This document shows, piece after piece, positions 1 to 8,985 of a stretch of 64,000 nucleotides of DNA (position 1 is the first letter of the stretch; the number at the start of each line of letters is the position of its first letter). This stretch comes from CAYXSX01 sp964467925 (GTDB lineage: Bacteria > Pseudomonadota > Alphaproteobacteria > Micavibrionales > Micavibrionaceae), in the NCBI GenBank assembly GCA_964467925.1, contig CAYXSX010000001.1:310001-374000 (forward strand), written 5' to 3'. Made by a program: the position numbers and the translations under genes. The notes under the pieces are model-generated. The model had not been told where the DNA came from. It saw nothing but the letters and a program-made list of their open reading frames with translations, and did not search any database.

Positions 1-931
1 CACACCAGCGTTTAAATGGCGCAAGAACGGGTTTTTCCAGCGCGGTTAGTAAATATTTTTGAAGCCGCGGGATGTGCACCACATAATCGTCCCGTCCGCG
101 CTCCACCGCCTGCATGGTGAAAAGCCCGATCACGCGGGAATGAAATTGCGCGGCTAATAAATCGTACCAATCCCTAAAAGCGTTTGCTTCCTCGCCCCCT
201 AGCCCCTCGCAATAACGGGCGAGAATATCGGCTTTAAGATCTTGCGGCACATCGACCCGCGCGTCTTCGAGTAAGTTCACCAAATCATAAGGAAGCGGGC
301 CGCAAACTGCATCCTGATAATCGATAAGGCCGCAGCGCCGGATGCCCTGTTCCCCTTCAACCCACATCAGGTTTTCGAGATGATAATCCATATGCAAAAA
401 ACCCTGCGGACAGGGCGGCAAAGAAGCCTCTATCTCTTCCCACGCGGCCAGATAACTTTCCATCTCGATCTCTGAAAACTTCCGCCCAAGTTCCAGCGGC
501 AAATAATATTCCACCATCTGGCGGCGGTTGTGATGAACGCGGCTCTCGCGGTATCGCGGTAAATCATCGGGGCAGGATGCGCCCTTCAGATGCTTTAGAA
601 CGTCACAGGCCAGCGTGTAATAAGATGCCATATCCGCCCCTGCGCGGCGCACATCGCCGAATGATTTCGTGCCCAGATCCTCAAACTGCGCGCAAGCCAA
701 ACCCTCGTCCAGCGCCAGAACGGCGGGCACTTTCACCCCCTGCTTCGCCAGCCATATGGTGATCCTGATAAAATCGCGCAGCTCTTCGCGCGCCTCTTCA
801 TCGGCCTGCGGATAGAGCATGATAATGCTCGTGCGACCGTCCTTTTCCCCGCGATAATATTTGCGCGGCGAAAGGTCACCCGCCATCGGGATGATCGCAT
901 CAAGATTAAGAGAATGGATAAATTTATTCAT
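1..931 (-). CDS. Aminoglycoside phosphotransferase (APH) family kinase, 3' end outside window
   Basis: The reverse strand is open from an ATG at 931 to the window edge, about 310 codons, with no stop seen. The translation has the APH/choline-kinase fold signature: a catalytic-loop sequence HMDYHLENLMW followed by IDYQDAVCGPLPYDL, which carries the metal-binding Asp. Proteins of this kind in Alphaproteobacteria often resemble AmgK, the anomeric MurNAc/GlcNAc kinase of cell-wall recycling, and sit next to tsaE and murU. Those neighbours would lie outside the window, so the substrate is inference. A palindromic repeat lies directly upstream. Confidence 0.8.
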   Translation of the reverse strand, partial: MNKFIHSLNLDAIIPMAGDLSPRKYYRGEKDGRTSIIMLYPQADEEAREELRDFIRITIWLAKQGVKVPAVLALDEGLACAQFEDLGTKSFGDVRRAGADMASYYTLACDVLKHLKGASCPDDLPRYRESRVHHNRRQMVEYYLPLELGRKFSEIEMESYLAAWEEIEASLPPCPQGFLHMDYHLENLMWVEGEQGIRRCGLIDYQDAVCGPLPYDLVNLLEDARVDVPQDLKADILARYCEGLGGEEANAFRDWYDLLAAQFHSRVIGLFTMQAVERGRDDYVVHIPRLQKYLLTALEKPVLAPFKRWC

Positions 932-942
932 ATCAACACCCT

Positions 943-1034
943 GTCATCCCGAGGAACCCCGGACTTGATCCGGAGGACGAGGGATCTTCTTTCTAACGAA
1001 AGGACGAAGATCCCTCACATACGTTCGGGATGAC
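943..1034. repeat. Interspersed palindromic repeat (GTCATCCCGAG type)
   Basis: An imperfect inverted repeat starts GTCATCCCGAGG and ends CGGGATGAC. Internal arms GAGGGATCTTC and GAAGATCCCTC fold on each other. The same termini recur many times in this window. It lies between the APH-like gene and the gene at 1047-1475 and could act as a bidirectional terminator or as a mobile palindromic element. Confidence 0.85.
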
Positions 1035-1046
1035 ATTATTTAGAAT

Positions 1047-1475
1047 TCATGAGTTTTTGGTTTTACTCTTCGCCGCTATCAGTTTCAGCGCGTTAATATG
1101 CTGTTGGGATGCCTTGCCGCGCTTGGGGATAGGACCGTAGCCTTCCAGACCGAATTGCGCGCCGTTATCGCCCGCCACCGCGCGCAGGATTTCCTTGCCG
1201 AAAGCATGCTTTCCTGGCTTTTTGCCTGTGGCCGTAGCGGCTTTCACAGGAACTGGAGCCGCCGCAGGCGCTTTCTGTTTTTCTCCGCTGCGTCCAGCCA
1301 TAACGCGTTCGATATTATAGGCCACAATCCCGTTAAGATGTGCTTTTGTTAACGATTGCAACAACTTGACGTCTTCCATGCACCAGGAAATGATCAACTG
1401 GCGCGCCTTCAGCGCATTACCATTCGCCTTTTTCAGCGCTTCTTTGATCCGGCGCTCAACGTAACTTTCTGGCAT
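1047..1475 (-). CDS. Conserved-looking hypothetical protein, basic, 142 aa
   Basis: A 142-residue open frame. The N-terminal part (about residues 1-62) looks helical and begins MPESYVERRIKEALKKANGN. It is followed by an Ala/Pro/Lys-rich linker (about 63-88) and a basic C-terminal section with HAFGKEIL and RGKASQQHINALK. No family recognised. Protein-like composition and palindromic repeats flanking it on both sides support a real gene. The basic linker would fit nucleic-acid binding, but that is only a guess. Confidence 0.6.
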   Translation of the reverse strand: MPESYVERRIKEALKKANGNALKARQLIISWCMEDVKLLQSLTKAHLNGIVAYNIERVMAGRSGEKQKAPAAAPVPVKAATATGKKPGKHAFGKEILRAVAGDNGAQFGLEGYGPIPKRGKASQQHINALKLIAAKSKTKNS

Positions 1476-1554
1476 TTTTAAGGCCTTTCGGTTGTTATCT
1501 TAACATTATATCAGCATCGCACGGATAATTCCATGCGCCAAGGGTTCTAATAAT

Positions 1555-1631
1555 GTCATCCTGAAGCCCTTGGGCTGAAGGATCTATTTTCAGCCGCAAA
1601 ATATCCTTCAGGCATACGCCTTCAGGATGAC
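1555..1631. repeat. Interspersed palindromic repeat (GTCATCCTGAA type)
   Basis: Starts GTCATCCTGAAGCCC and ends CTTCAGGATGAC, with inner arms around GGATCTA and ATCCTTCAGG. Same family as the element at 943-1034 with different internal bases. It separates two minus-strand genes. Confidence 0.85.
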
Positions 1632-1641
1632 AGACGGGCTA

Positions 1642-1965
1642 TCAGTCGCGTAAACTGTTCTTTATCTGCTCAAAATACCGCTCTTCCGCCTCGTGGAAAT
1701 CGCCGTCCGACCAGAACAACGTATGGGCAAGGTTGAGCAATTCCTCACGGTCCTTGCGCTCGGTCACCTTTTCAAACAGCTTTTCAAAATCCTGCACCAC
1801 AGCCAGATCATTATTGAGCTGATTCAGCACAGCCGGCGGAAATTTATGCGTGCGAAATTGAAGTTTCAACACATTCATCTCTTCCATCGCCAGCTTGCCA
1901 TCGGCATGCGCCAGCGCCACAAGACACCGCCACATATGAAGCTCACTTTCGGATAACTCACTCAT
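1642..1965 (-). CDS. TerB-like (tellurite-resistance-fold) protein
   Basis: A 107-residue protein with two acidic helical motifs typical of the TerB/DjlA-N fold: ALAHADGKLAMEE near residues 17-29 and LFWSDGDFHEAE near 83-94. Family members are small cytoplasmic helical proteins thought to bind metal through the conserved Asp residues, often with a role in stress. The length suits a single stand-alone domain. It starts at ATG 1965. No operon partner is evident. Confidence 0.6.
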   Translation of the reverse strand: MSELSESELHMWRCLVALAHADGKLAMEEMNVLKLQFRTHKFPPAVLNQLNNDLAVVQDFEKLFEKVTERKDREELLNLAHTLFWSDGDFHEAEERYFEQIKNSLRD

Positions 1966-2011
1966 GTAACCACTCTAACGCATTCAAAAAAAGACTTACA
2001 ACACAAAATAA

Positions 2012-2064
2012 TTGACATAATTAAAATAATAATATAATTTACATAAAAATTAACATTTAAGGAG
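2012..2064 (+). promoter_or_regulatory. Putative promoter and Shine-Dalgarno for the gene at 2070
   Basis: TTGACA at 2012-2017 and TATAAT at 2033-2038 are separated by 15 bp, slightly short of the 17-bp optimum. AAGGAG at 2059-2064 stands five bases before the ATG at 2070. The surroundings are strongly AT-rich. Confidence 0.5.
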
Positions 2065-2069
2065 AAGAA

Positions 2070-2366
2070 ATGTCTTATGGAGACCGACGCATCGCCCTAA
2101 AAAGAGCACAGAATAACGATATGAGTGGCAAAGGCCGCACAGCTTTTGAAGAGGCTGTAGCGGATGTTGCAGCCACTGCGGACGTTGATCGCGATCAAGC
2201 GATTAAAGTCGCCGAAACTGGCGATCTAAATTTCATTGACAGCATAGAAAAACGCTTGGCATTTCAGCGCGCCGTTCTTGACGAACTTCACGTACGTGAT
2301 TTCGACGATGGACTTTGGGTTTTAAGAGCGAATGAAGGCTTCGATTTTTCGACACTGGATACTTAG
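2070..2366 (+). CDS. Hypothetical protein, 98 aa
   Basis: A 98-residue acidic protein with an excellent ribosome-binding site and promoter-like hexamers upstream. No motif or family recognised; it looks soluble and helical. It is convergent with mfd, and the two stop codons overlap at 2363-2366. The strong expression signals make it likely a real gene. Confidence 0.6.
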   Translation: MSYGDRRIALKRAQNNDMSGKGRTAFEEAVADVAATADVDRDQAIKVAETGDLNFIDSIEKRLAFQRAVLDELHVRDFDDGLWVLRANEGFDFSTLDT

Positions 2367-5300
2367 AGTTCTGCAAGTTCTTTCATCAGGCTTTGCACGC
2401 CTTTCACGCGGCGTTCCATATTTTCCCAGCCGCACATGGCGACTAATTTCTGATCAGGGCGGAGCTTCACGGCTCCGCCTTTTTCGACCATCCACGCCAT
2501 AAGCGCCGGAATATTGGGGGGCTGGTTATTGTGGAATGTCAAAACCGCGCCTTTCGGCCCTGCCTCGACATGCGAGATTCCTGCCTTGCGGCAAAGCTGT
2601 TTGATCGCCACAATATCAAGAAGGTTTTCAACCTCCTCCGGCAATTTACCGAAGCGATCGATAAGCTCCGCGGCAAAAGCGTCGATTTCACCATGTATGT
2701 CATCCTGAGCGAAAGGCGCGATAGCGCCTGTAGTCGAAGGATCTCCTTCAATCGCTTGAGATCCTTCCACTGCGCTCGGCTTCGCCTCACTCCGGTCAGG
2801 ATGACGACTGTAGGATTGGTTGCCAAGCTCGGCAATCCTTCTATAAAGGCTCATGCGGATATTCAAATCCTCAACATACCCCTCGGGGATCAAAACGGAT
2901 GTACCGAGATTGATTTGCGGCGACCAGCGTTCATCCTGCACAGCTTCTAACGATGTGCCCTCGCGCGCTGCCGCAACCGCTTCTTCCAGCATTTGCTGAT
3001 AAAGCTCCACGCCAATTTCCTTGATATGGCCCGATTGCTGCTCCCCCAGCAAATTCCCCGCGCCACGTATATCCATGTCATGCGATGCCAACTGGAAACC
3101 GGAACCCAGCGTATCCAGTGTTTCCATGACCTCTAAACGTTTCATTGCCTGATCGTTCAGCTTCTGGTTCGGAGGATATGTAAGATAAGCATAGGCTCGC
3201 ATTTTTGATCGCCCGATACGGCCGCGTATTTGGTAAAGCTGCGCCAGACCAAACATATCGGCGCGGTGAATTACCATCGTATTGGCGGTGGGAATATCAA
3301 TCCCGCTTTCGATGATATTGGTCGCGAGCAGCACCTCATACTTACCATCGTAAAAAGCTTCCATCCGGTCTTCCAATTCAGCGGGACTCATTTGACCATG
3401 TGCCGAAATGACTTTGATCTCTGGTACTAATTCTTTCAGCTCTTCTTCCAGTTCCGCCATATCCTTGATGCGCGGACAGACATAGAAACTCTGCCCCCCG
3501 CGATAATGTTCACGCAATAATGCCTCACGAATGACAACTGGATCATAAGGTAGGACGAATGTGCGCACAGCCAAACGGTCTACGGGCGGGCTTGCCATGA
3601 TCGACATTTCCTTTACACCCGTTAGCGACATTTGCAGCGTGCGCGGGATCGGCGTCGCGGTCAGCGTTAGCACATGAACCCCCGCCTTAAGCTCTTTCAG
3701 CTTTTCTTTTTGCTTCACGCCGAAACGTTGTTCCTCATCGACAATCAATAATCCCAGATCGGCGAATTTTACGCTATCCCCAAACAGCGCATGTGTACCG
3801 ATGACGATATTCACCGAACCATCCGCCAGACCTTCTTTCACCAGCTTGGCATCCTTCGCCGCCACCAAACGGGAAAGTTGAGCGATCTTAAGTCCCGTTC
3901 CTTCGAAACGTTTTACGAAGTTGTTATAGTGCTGGCGCGCCAGCAATGTCGTCGGGACAACAAGCGCCACTTGCGTTCCTGCCATCGCCGCCACATAAGC
4001 GGCACGCAAGGCCACTTCGGTTTTACCAAAACCCACATCACCACAAACCAGACGATCCATCGGATAGTCTTTCGCCATCGAAGAAAGCGTATCACTAATC
4101 GCGCGGTCCTGATCTTCGGTCTCCGCATAAGGAAAACGGGCAGCAAATTCATTGTAAATGGCGGGCTCAATCTCGAGCTTGTCTGCCTTGCGGAGTTGCC
4201 TAGCAGCAGCAATTTCAAGGAGCTTGTCCGCCATCTCCATCAGGTCTTTTTTGACGCGCGCTTTTCTTGCCTGCCACCCTGCACCGCCCAGCTTATCAAG
4301 GACTGCCAGACCTTCATCCGATCCATAACGCGAGAGCATATCAATGTTTTCAACCGGAATATAAAGTCGGTCACCGCCCGCATATTCCAGCTTCAGGCAG
4401 TCATGGAACGTCTCGGCGGCCTCCAGTGTTTCAAGCGCCACAAATCGTCCTACACCGTGATCTACATGCACCACGAGATCACCTTCGGAGAGCGCCGAAA
4501 TCTCGGTCAGGAAATTATCCGCCTTCTTGCGTTTGGCGCTGCGGCGCGCCAAACGATCGCCCAGAATATCGGCCTCAGAAATCACGGCGAGATCATCCGC
4601 CACAAACCCGTGCTCCAGCGCGAGAACTGTCAATCCTATCTCATGGGATTTGAGTTTTTTAAGCTGCTCGGGCTCATGAATTGTTACCAAAGGCCCCATA
4701 TTTGCGTTTTCCAAAAGCCCGCGTAATCTGGCAGCAGCCCCTTCACTATAAGCGGCAATAAGGATTTTCCGATGATCGGATGATCGGATGATCGGATTCC
4801 GCTCATCTGATAATCGGCTCATCTGATCATCCTGCAAATACGCGATATGTTTCTTCAACTCACCAAAAACATCGCCATCGGGCAGCGCACGGATATCGGC
4901 AAAATCACGCCCCTTTTTCCCGCCTGCATTTTCCTCTTCCCCCGGCTTACCAAAGGGTGAGAGCAATTCCGCAGCCGCACTCATATCCAGCCACTCAGTG
5001 TCATTCAGATAAAGCGCCGACGCAGGAAGCGGGTGATAAACCGCGCCCGACAAACTCACATCCTGCCCTTTTTTCTTTTTAGCACCGGCAGCCTTTTCCA
5101 GTGTTCTGCGCGCCTCGTAAAAATCGGTGATTTGTGTGAAACGCTCTCCGGCTGAATCGAACCCGTGATGGTCTAGCGTCACAGCCGCGTCCGGTACATA
5201 ATCGAAAATCGTTTCCAGTTTCTCGTAAAAAAGCGGTAACCAGTGTTCCATACCGTTATAACGCCGCCCGTTTGATACTGCTTCGTAAAGCGGATCGTCA

Positions 5301-6037
5301 TCACGAACAACCCCAAAAGCTTCACGATAGCCTGAACGGAAATGGGCAATGGCTTGTTCGCTCAAGAAAAATTCGGTCACAGGCTGCAATGTAAATTGCT
5401 CAACTTTACCCAGCGATCTTTGCGTCATCGCGTCAAACTCACGGATACTCTCGATTTCATCACCGAATAAATCAAGGCGCAACGGGTTCTCGTAACCGGA
5501 TGGAAACAGATCGATAATCCCGCCGCGGATGGCGAACTCCCCTGCCTCACGCACCGTTTCCGTGCGCGAATATCCATTGTGGGATAGAAACTCGAGCAGG
5601 TTTCCCATGTCCAGAACATCGCCCGCACGTGCATCAAGACGCACATTTTCAAGCACGTTTCTGGGCGGCACACGTTGAAGCGCTGCATTAACTGTCGTCA
5701 ATAATATACGTGGCTTCCGGCGCTTATCCGCATCCCACGACATCAAACTGGAAAGCGCCGCCATGCGTTTGGCAACAATCTCGGCATTCGGTGAAACACG
5801 ATCATAAGGCAAACAATCCCACGCCGGAAATTCCAGCACATCAACATCGGGCGCAAAGAAAGAGAGTAATTCATGCAAGGCAGCAAGGCGCGTATCGTCC
5901 AGCGCCACATGCACAAGCACGCGGTCCTGCGGCATCAACTCACGCGCACGGCTTGCCAGAATGCGCGCATCCTGCCCCTCCGGCGCGCCGTAGATGACAT
6001 TTGGTTGAATTTTCATTTGAACTGCAGGTTCAGTCAT
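2363..6037 (-). CDS. mfd: Transcription-repair coupling factor Mfd, with an internal repeat-derived insert
   Basis: A 1,224-residue Mfd. This translocase removes RNA polymerase stalled at DNA damage and recruits UvrA. The N-terminal UvrB-like region opens with VIYGAPEGQDARILA. The RNA-polymerase interaction section includes LVVHVDHGVGRF. The RecG-like motor has Walker A GDVGFGKT (666-673) and the DEEQ box (767-770). The C-terminal regulatory domain contains ELIDRFGKLPEEVENLL. The protein is longer than the roughly 1,150-1,170 residues usual for the family because of about 36-45 extra residues near 1075-1115. Those residues are encoded by a GTCAT...ATGAC palindromic element at 2699-2805. A short 8-bp tandem repeat lies at 4771-4797. 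mfd is next to sdhE and recG, a common alphaproteobacterial arrangement. Confidence 0.97.
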   Translation of the reverse strand: MTEPAVQMKIQPNVIYGAPEGQDARILASRARELMPQDRVLVHVALDDTRLAALHELLSFFAPDVDVLEFPAWDCLPYDRVSPNAEIVAKRMAALSSLMSWDADKRRKPRILLTTVNAALQRVPPRNVLENVRLDARAGDVLDMGNLLEFLSHNGYSRTETVREAGEFAIRGGIIDLFPSGYENPLRLDLFGDEIESIREFDAMTQRSLGKVEQFTLQPVTEFFLSEQAIAHFRSGYREAFGVVRDDDPLYEAVSNGRRYNGMEHWLPLFYEKLETIFDYVPDAAVTLDHHGFDSAGERFTQITDFYEARRTLEKAAGAKKKKGQDVSLSGAVYHPLPASALYLNDTEWLDMSAAAELLSPFGKPGEEENAGGKKGRDFADIRALPDGDVFGELKKHIAYLQDDQMSRLSDERNPIIRSSDHRKILIAAYSEGAAARLRGLLENANMGPLVTIHEPEQLKKLKSHEIGLTVLALEHGFVADDLAVISEADILGDRLARRSAKRKKADNFLTEISALSEGDLVVHVDHGVGRFVALETLEAAETFHDCLKLEYAGGDRLYIPVENIDMLSRYGSDEGLAVLDKLGGAGWQARKARVKKDLMEMADKLLEIAAARQLRKADKLEIEPAIYNEFAARFPYAETEDQDRAISDTLSSMAKDYPMDRLVCGDVGFGKTEVALRAAYVAAMAGTQVALVVPTTLLARQHYNNFVKRFEGTGLKIAQLSRLVAAKDAKLVKEGLADGSVNIVIGTHALFGDSVKFADLGLLIVDEEQRFGVKQKEKLKELKAGVHVLTLTATPIPRTLQMSLTGVKEMSIMASPPVDRLAVRTFVLPYDPVVIREALLREHYRGGQSFYVCPRIKDMAELEEELKELVPEIKVISAHGQMSPAELEDRMEAFYDGKYEVLLATNIIESGIDIPTANTMVIHRADMFGLAQLYQIRGRIGRSKMRAYAYLTYPPNQKLNDQAMKRLEVMETLDTLGSGFQLASHDMDIRGAGNLLGEQQSGHIKEIGVELYQQMLEEAVAAAREGTSLEAVQDERWSPQINLGTSVLIPEGYVEDLNIRMSLYRRIAELGNQSYSRHPDRSEAKPSAVEGSQAIEGDPSTTGAIAPFAQDDIHGEIDAFAAELIDRFGKLPEEVENLLDIVAIKQLCRKAGISHVEAGPKGAVLTFHNNQPPNIPALMAWMVEKGGAVKLRPDQKLVAMCGWENMERRVKGVQSLMKELAEL
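2699..2805. repeat. Palindromic element inserted in frame within mfd
   Basis: This 107-bp element starts GTCATCCTGAGCG and ends CCGGTCAGGATGAC, the same ends as the intergenic repeats elsewhere in the window. It is read through as part of Mfd (about residues 1078-1113). The segment is rich in Ser, Pro, Glu and Asp and has no place in the Mfd family pattern. The frame stays open on both sides, with conserved Mfd sequence before (YRRIAELG) and after (EIDAFAAELIDRFG). Confidence 0.85.
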
Positions 6038-6112
6038 TTTTACCGCTACGACCGCAACGAACGCGGCGCTATAAATTAAAAACGTTGCGCTCGTTGCGCC
6101 CGTGGCGGTTAA

Positions 6113-6373
6113 TTAACCAGCAAAGCGATGTTTTTTCAACAATTCAAACACATCACTGACGATATTGGCGGGCGCTTCTTCCTTGCCCGTGATCCAGTTA
6201 TAAAGGTCGGGATCATTATTTTGCAGCAGGTCTTCATATTGCTGAAGCGCCGTTTCATCAAAGCCCATAACATGTGCGTCGGCGAAACTGCCCATGATCA
6301 AATCCATCTCTTTCGTCCCCCGATGATGGGAGCGAAAAACCAACTGCTTTCTCTTCTTTTCCAGATCGTCCAT
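6113..6373 (-). CDS. sdhE: FAD assembly factor SdhE (succinate dehydrogenase flavinylation)
   Basis: An 86-residue protein of the SdhE/CptB (DUF339) family. It shows the signature RGTKEMDLIMGSFAD, which carries the conserved Arg-Gly, Glu and Asp residues, followed by a helical body with YEDLLQNNDPDLYNWITG. Family members help attach FAD covalently to succinate dehydrogenase and related flavoproteins. Length matches the family. Its position between mfd and recG is a known alphaproteobacterial gene order. Confidence 0.92.
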   Translation of the reverse strand: MDDLEKKRKQLVFRSHHRGTKEMDLIMGSFADAHVMGFDETALQQYEDLLQNNDPDLYNWITGKEEAPANIVSDVFELLKKHRFAG

Positions 6374-6382
6374 AACCTCTTA

Positions 6383-6540
6383 TTAACCACAGATAAACAC
6401 AGATTTACACATATAAAATGATTGAAACGCAAAGTACGCTAAGGGCACAAAGTTTTTATTGTTTTTACTTTGCGTACATTGCGCCCTTGGCGTTTCAAAT
6501 AACAAAAAATCCGTGTCCATCCGTGTCCATCTGTGGTTAA
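6383..6540. repeat. Nested palindromic repeat between sdhE and recG
   Basis: An outer inverted repeat starts TTAACCACAGATAAACACAG (6383) and ends TGTCCATCTGTGGTTAA (6540). Inside it is a second inverted repeat (6422-6498) starting TTGAAACGCAAAGTACGC and ending TTGGCGTTTCAA. The divergent promoters of sdhE and recG must lie in or around this structure. Confidence 0.8.
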
Positions 6541-6548
6541 AATCCCTT

Positions 6549-8630
6549 ATGTCTCGGCCTTTTGAACTCGATCCGTTATTTCGTGCGCTGACCACGCTGC
6601 AAGGCGTGGGGCCGCGGGGTGCCAAACTGTTCGAGAAACTAACCGGTGGGCCAAAGGTACTGGATTTACTCTGGCATCTGCCGGTTGATTTTGTTGATCG
6701 CCGTTTTTCGCCCAAAATCTCCGAAGTGCCGAACGGTAAAATCGCCACGATGGAGGTGACCATCGGCAAGCATTCTCCCAATGCGCGGCGCGGCCTTCCT
6801 TACCGCATTGCCGCCAGTGATGATACGGGCGGCATCACTCTTACATTCTTCCACGCAAACAAAGACTGGCTGACCAAGCAACTGCCCGAAGGCGCACAAG
6901 TAATCGTCAGCGGCAAGATCGAATATTATCAAGGCAAACCGCAAATCGTTCACCCCGATTTCGTGAAACCGTCCGAGCGCGCGAACCTCGAAACGCTGGA
7001 GCCGATTTACCCTTTAACCGCAGGGCTTACGAATAAGGCCGTCCGCAAAGCCATTCACAACGCCCTCGGTTTTGTGCCGCAATTACCTGAATGGCTCGAC
7101 CCCGCATTCAAGAAACAACAGAAATGGGATGACTGGCACAAAGCGATAGAGGCCGTTCACAACCCTGAAGACACCAAAGATTTTGATGATATGGCACCCG
7201 CCCGTGCGCGTCTTGCCTATGACGAGCTTCTCGCCAATCAACTGACCATGGCCTTGGTGCGCAACCGCACACGCAAGCAAAAGGGGCGGAGCTATAAAGG
7301 CAACGAAACCCTTCGCGCAAAAGTTCTCTCTGCCCTACCCTTTGCTCTAACAGGTGCGCAAAGCAGGTCGCTTGGCGAAATTGATAGTGATATGGCTGAG
7401 CCTCTTAAAATGCTCCGTCTCCTGCAAGGTGATGTCGGCAGCGGTAAAACCGTCGTCGCCTGTCTTGCGATGCTAAATGCCATTGAAAACGGCGCACAGG
7501 CAGCTCTCCTCGCTCCCACTGAAATCCTCGCCCGTCAACATGCCGAAAGCTTGAAACCTTGGCTCGATGCCGCAGGTGTTCGCTTTGTAATTTTGACAGG
7601 CCGTGACAAAGGCAAGGCACGGGAAACCCTCCTCGCCCAAATCCGCAATGGAGCTGCGCAAATTGTGATCGGCACGCACGCGATCTTTCAGGAAAGCGTG
7701 GAATTCGCCGATCTAGGTCTTGCCGTCATAGACGAACAGCATCGCTTTGGCGTGCATCAACGCCTCATGCTCTCCGCCAAGGGCAGCGCTGCTGACGTGC
7801 TGGTTATGACTGCAACGCCTATTCCGCGCACGCTTACCCTCACCGCCTATGGCGATATGGATGTCAGCCGCCTTGATGAAAAGCCGCCAGGAAGAAAGCC
7901 CGTCGATACGCGCCTGATTTCGCATGATAGTCTGGACAAAATGATCGAAAGCCTGAAGCGTAAAATCGCCGATGGCGCACGCGTGTATTGGGTCTGCCCG
8001 CTGGTTGAGGAATCCGAAAAGCTTGACCTCGCCGCCGCAGAAGAACGTTACGATGCCTTAAAGCAAACTTTCGGCGATAAAGTCGGCCTCGTTCATGGCC
8101 GCCTGAAACCAGCGGAAAAAGATGAGGTCATGGAGAAATTCGCAAGTGGAGAGATCTCCATCCTTGTCGCCACCACAGTGATCGAGGTGGGCGTGAACGT
8201 CCCCGAGGCCACGATCATGGTCATCGAACATGCGGAGCGTTTTGGTCTCTCGCAACTCCACCAACTCCGTGGTCGTGTCGGACGCGGCGGCGATCAATCA
8301 TATTGCTTCCTGATGTATGGAACTTTGGGCGAAACGGCCAAAGAACGCCTCTCTATTATGCGCGATACCGAAGACGGGTTTGTGATTGCTGAAAAAGATT
8401 TGGAACTGCGCGGCGCGGGAGATATCCTGGGCGTTCGCCAATCCGGCATGCTCGCATTCAAGCTAGCAGATCTAGCCGAGCATCAATCATTACTGGCTGT
8501 TGCGCGCGACGATGCCCGCCTGATCATGGAAAAAGATCCCAAGCTCGAAGGCCCCAGAGGCGCAGCCCTTAAAACACTCCTCTACCTCTTCGAACGCGAC
8601 CAGGCAATCCAGTACCTACAGAGCGGTTAA
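6549..8630 (+). CDS. recG: ATP-dependent DNA helicase RecG
   Basis: A 693-residue RecG counted from ATG 6549. The open frame extends upstream into the repeat, but that part does not look protein-like, and the RecG start SRPFELDPLF follows this ATG. The wedge/OB domain comes first (about 50-150). The helicase has Walker A GDVGSGKT (294-301), the DEQH box (395-398), TATPIPRTL, and the QLRGRVGRG motif near the end. RecG regresses stalled replication forks and processes recombination intermediates. Length is normal. Confidence 0.97.
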   Translation: MSRPFELDPLFRALTTLQGVGPRGAKLFEKLTGGPKVLDLLWHLPVDFVDRRFSPKISEVPNGKIATMEVTIGKHSPNARRGLPYRIAASDDTGGITLTFFHANKDWLTKQLPEGAQVIVSGKIEYYQGKPQIVHPDFVKPSERANLETLEPIYPLTAGLTNKAVRKAIHNALGFVPQLPEWLDPAFKKQQKWDDWHKAIEAVHNPEDTKDFDDMAPARARLAYDELLANQLTMALVRNRTRKQKGRSYKGNETLRAKVLSALPFALTGAQSRSLGEIDSDMAEPLKMLRLLQGDVGSGKTVVACLAMLNAIENGAQAALLAPTEILARQHAESLKPWLDAAGVRFVILTGRDKGKARETLLAQIRNGAAQIVIGTHAIFQESVEFADLGLAVIDEQHRFGVHQRLMLSAKGSAADVLVMTATPIPRTLTLTAYGDMDVSRLDEKPPGRKPVDTRLISHDSLDKMIESLKRKIADGARVYWVCPLVEESEKLDLAAAEERYDALKQTFGDKVGLVHGRLKPAEKDEVMEKFASGEISILVATTVIEVGVNVPEATIMVIEHAERFGLSQLHQLRGRVGRGGDQSYCFLMYGTLGETAKERLSIMRDTEDGFVIAEKDLELRGAGDILGVRQSGMLAFKLADLAEHQSLLAVARDDARLIMEKDPKLEGPRGAALKTLLYLFERDQAIQYLQSG

Positions 8631-8930
8631 TTACCCGAACCTTAAATCGGACAATATTCTTTCAACTCTCTCGGGATGACCTTCCCCGATACCAGTATTC
8701 ACAACAGCATCAAAAGGTTCTACTGATTCAAAGACACCACTCACTGGCACAGGCGGTGTAGTAGAATCCGGAAATTCGCACACATCGGCTCTTACCCAAA
8801 CAGTTTTTAACCCTTTGTCTCCCGCAAAAAGTATGGCGACTTGCCGAATCAAACTTCCCTGAGGATCTCTCTGAAATGTCAGATTATTAAAAAAAACCAG
8901 TTCGCCCGTAGCTCTACCCTCATCCATCAA
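8631..8930 (-). CDS. Hypothetical protein, 99 aa
   Basis: A 99-residue open frame convergent with recG; the two genes abut at 8630/8631. The sequence contains FNNLTFQRDPQGSLIRQ and VRADVCEFPDS and looks like a small soluble domain. No family recognised. It starts at ATG 8930 with no strong Shine-Dalgarno visible. Confidence 0.5.
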   Translation of the reverse strand: MMDEGRATGELVFFNNLTFQRDPQGSLIRQVAILFAGDKGLKTVWVRADVCEFPDSTTPPVPVSGVFESVEPFDAVVNTGIGEGHPERVERILSDLRFG

Positions 8931-8985
8931 TATTTCTCCTTGATTAGAACTTTCCTCAAAGAGCTACAACAAAATAAAAAATATG

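Noticed and set aside
3791..4726. A 311-codon plus-strand open frame opposite mfd
   Set aside because: Antisense shadow of a conserved gene, with His/Arg-rich composition and no motif.
6459..6548. Upstream extension of recG (30 extra codons)
   Set aside because: This part lies in the nested palindrome and lacks RecG-like sequence; ATG 6549 fits the family start.
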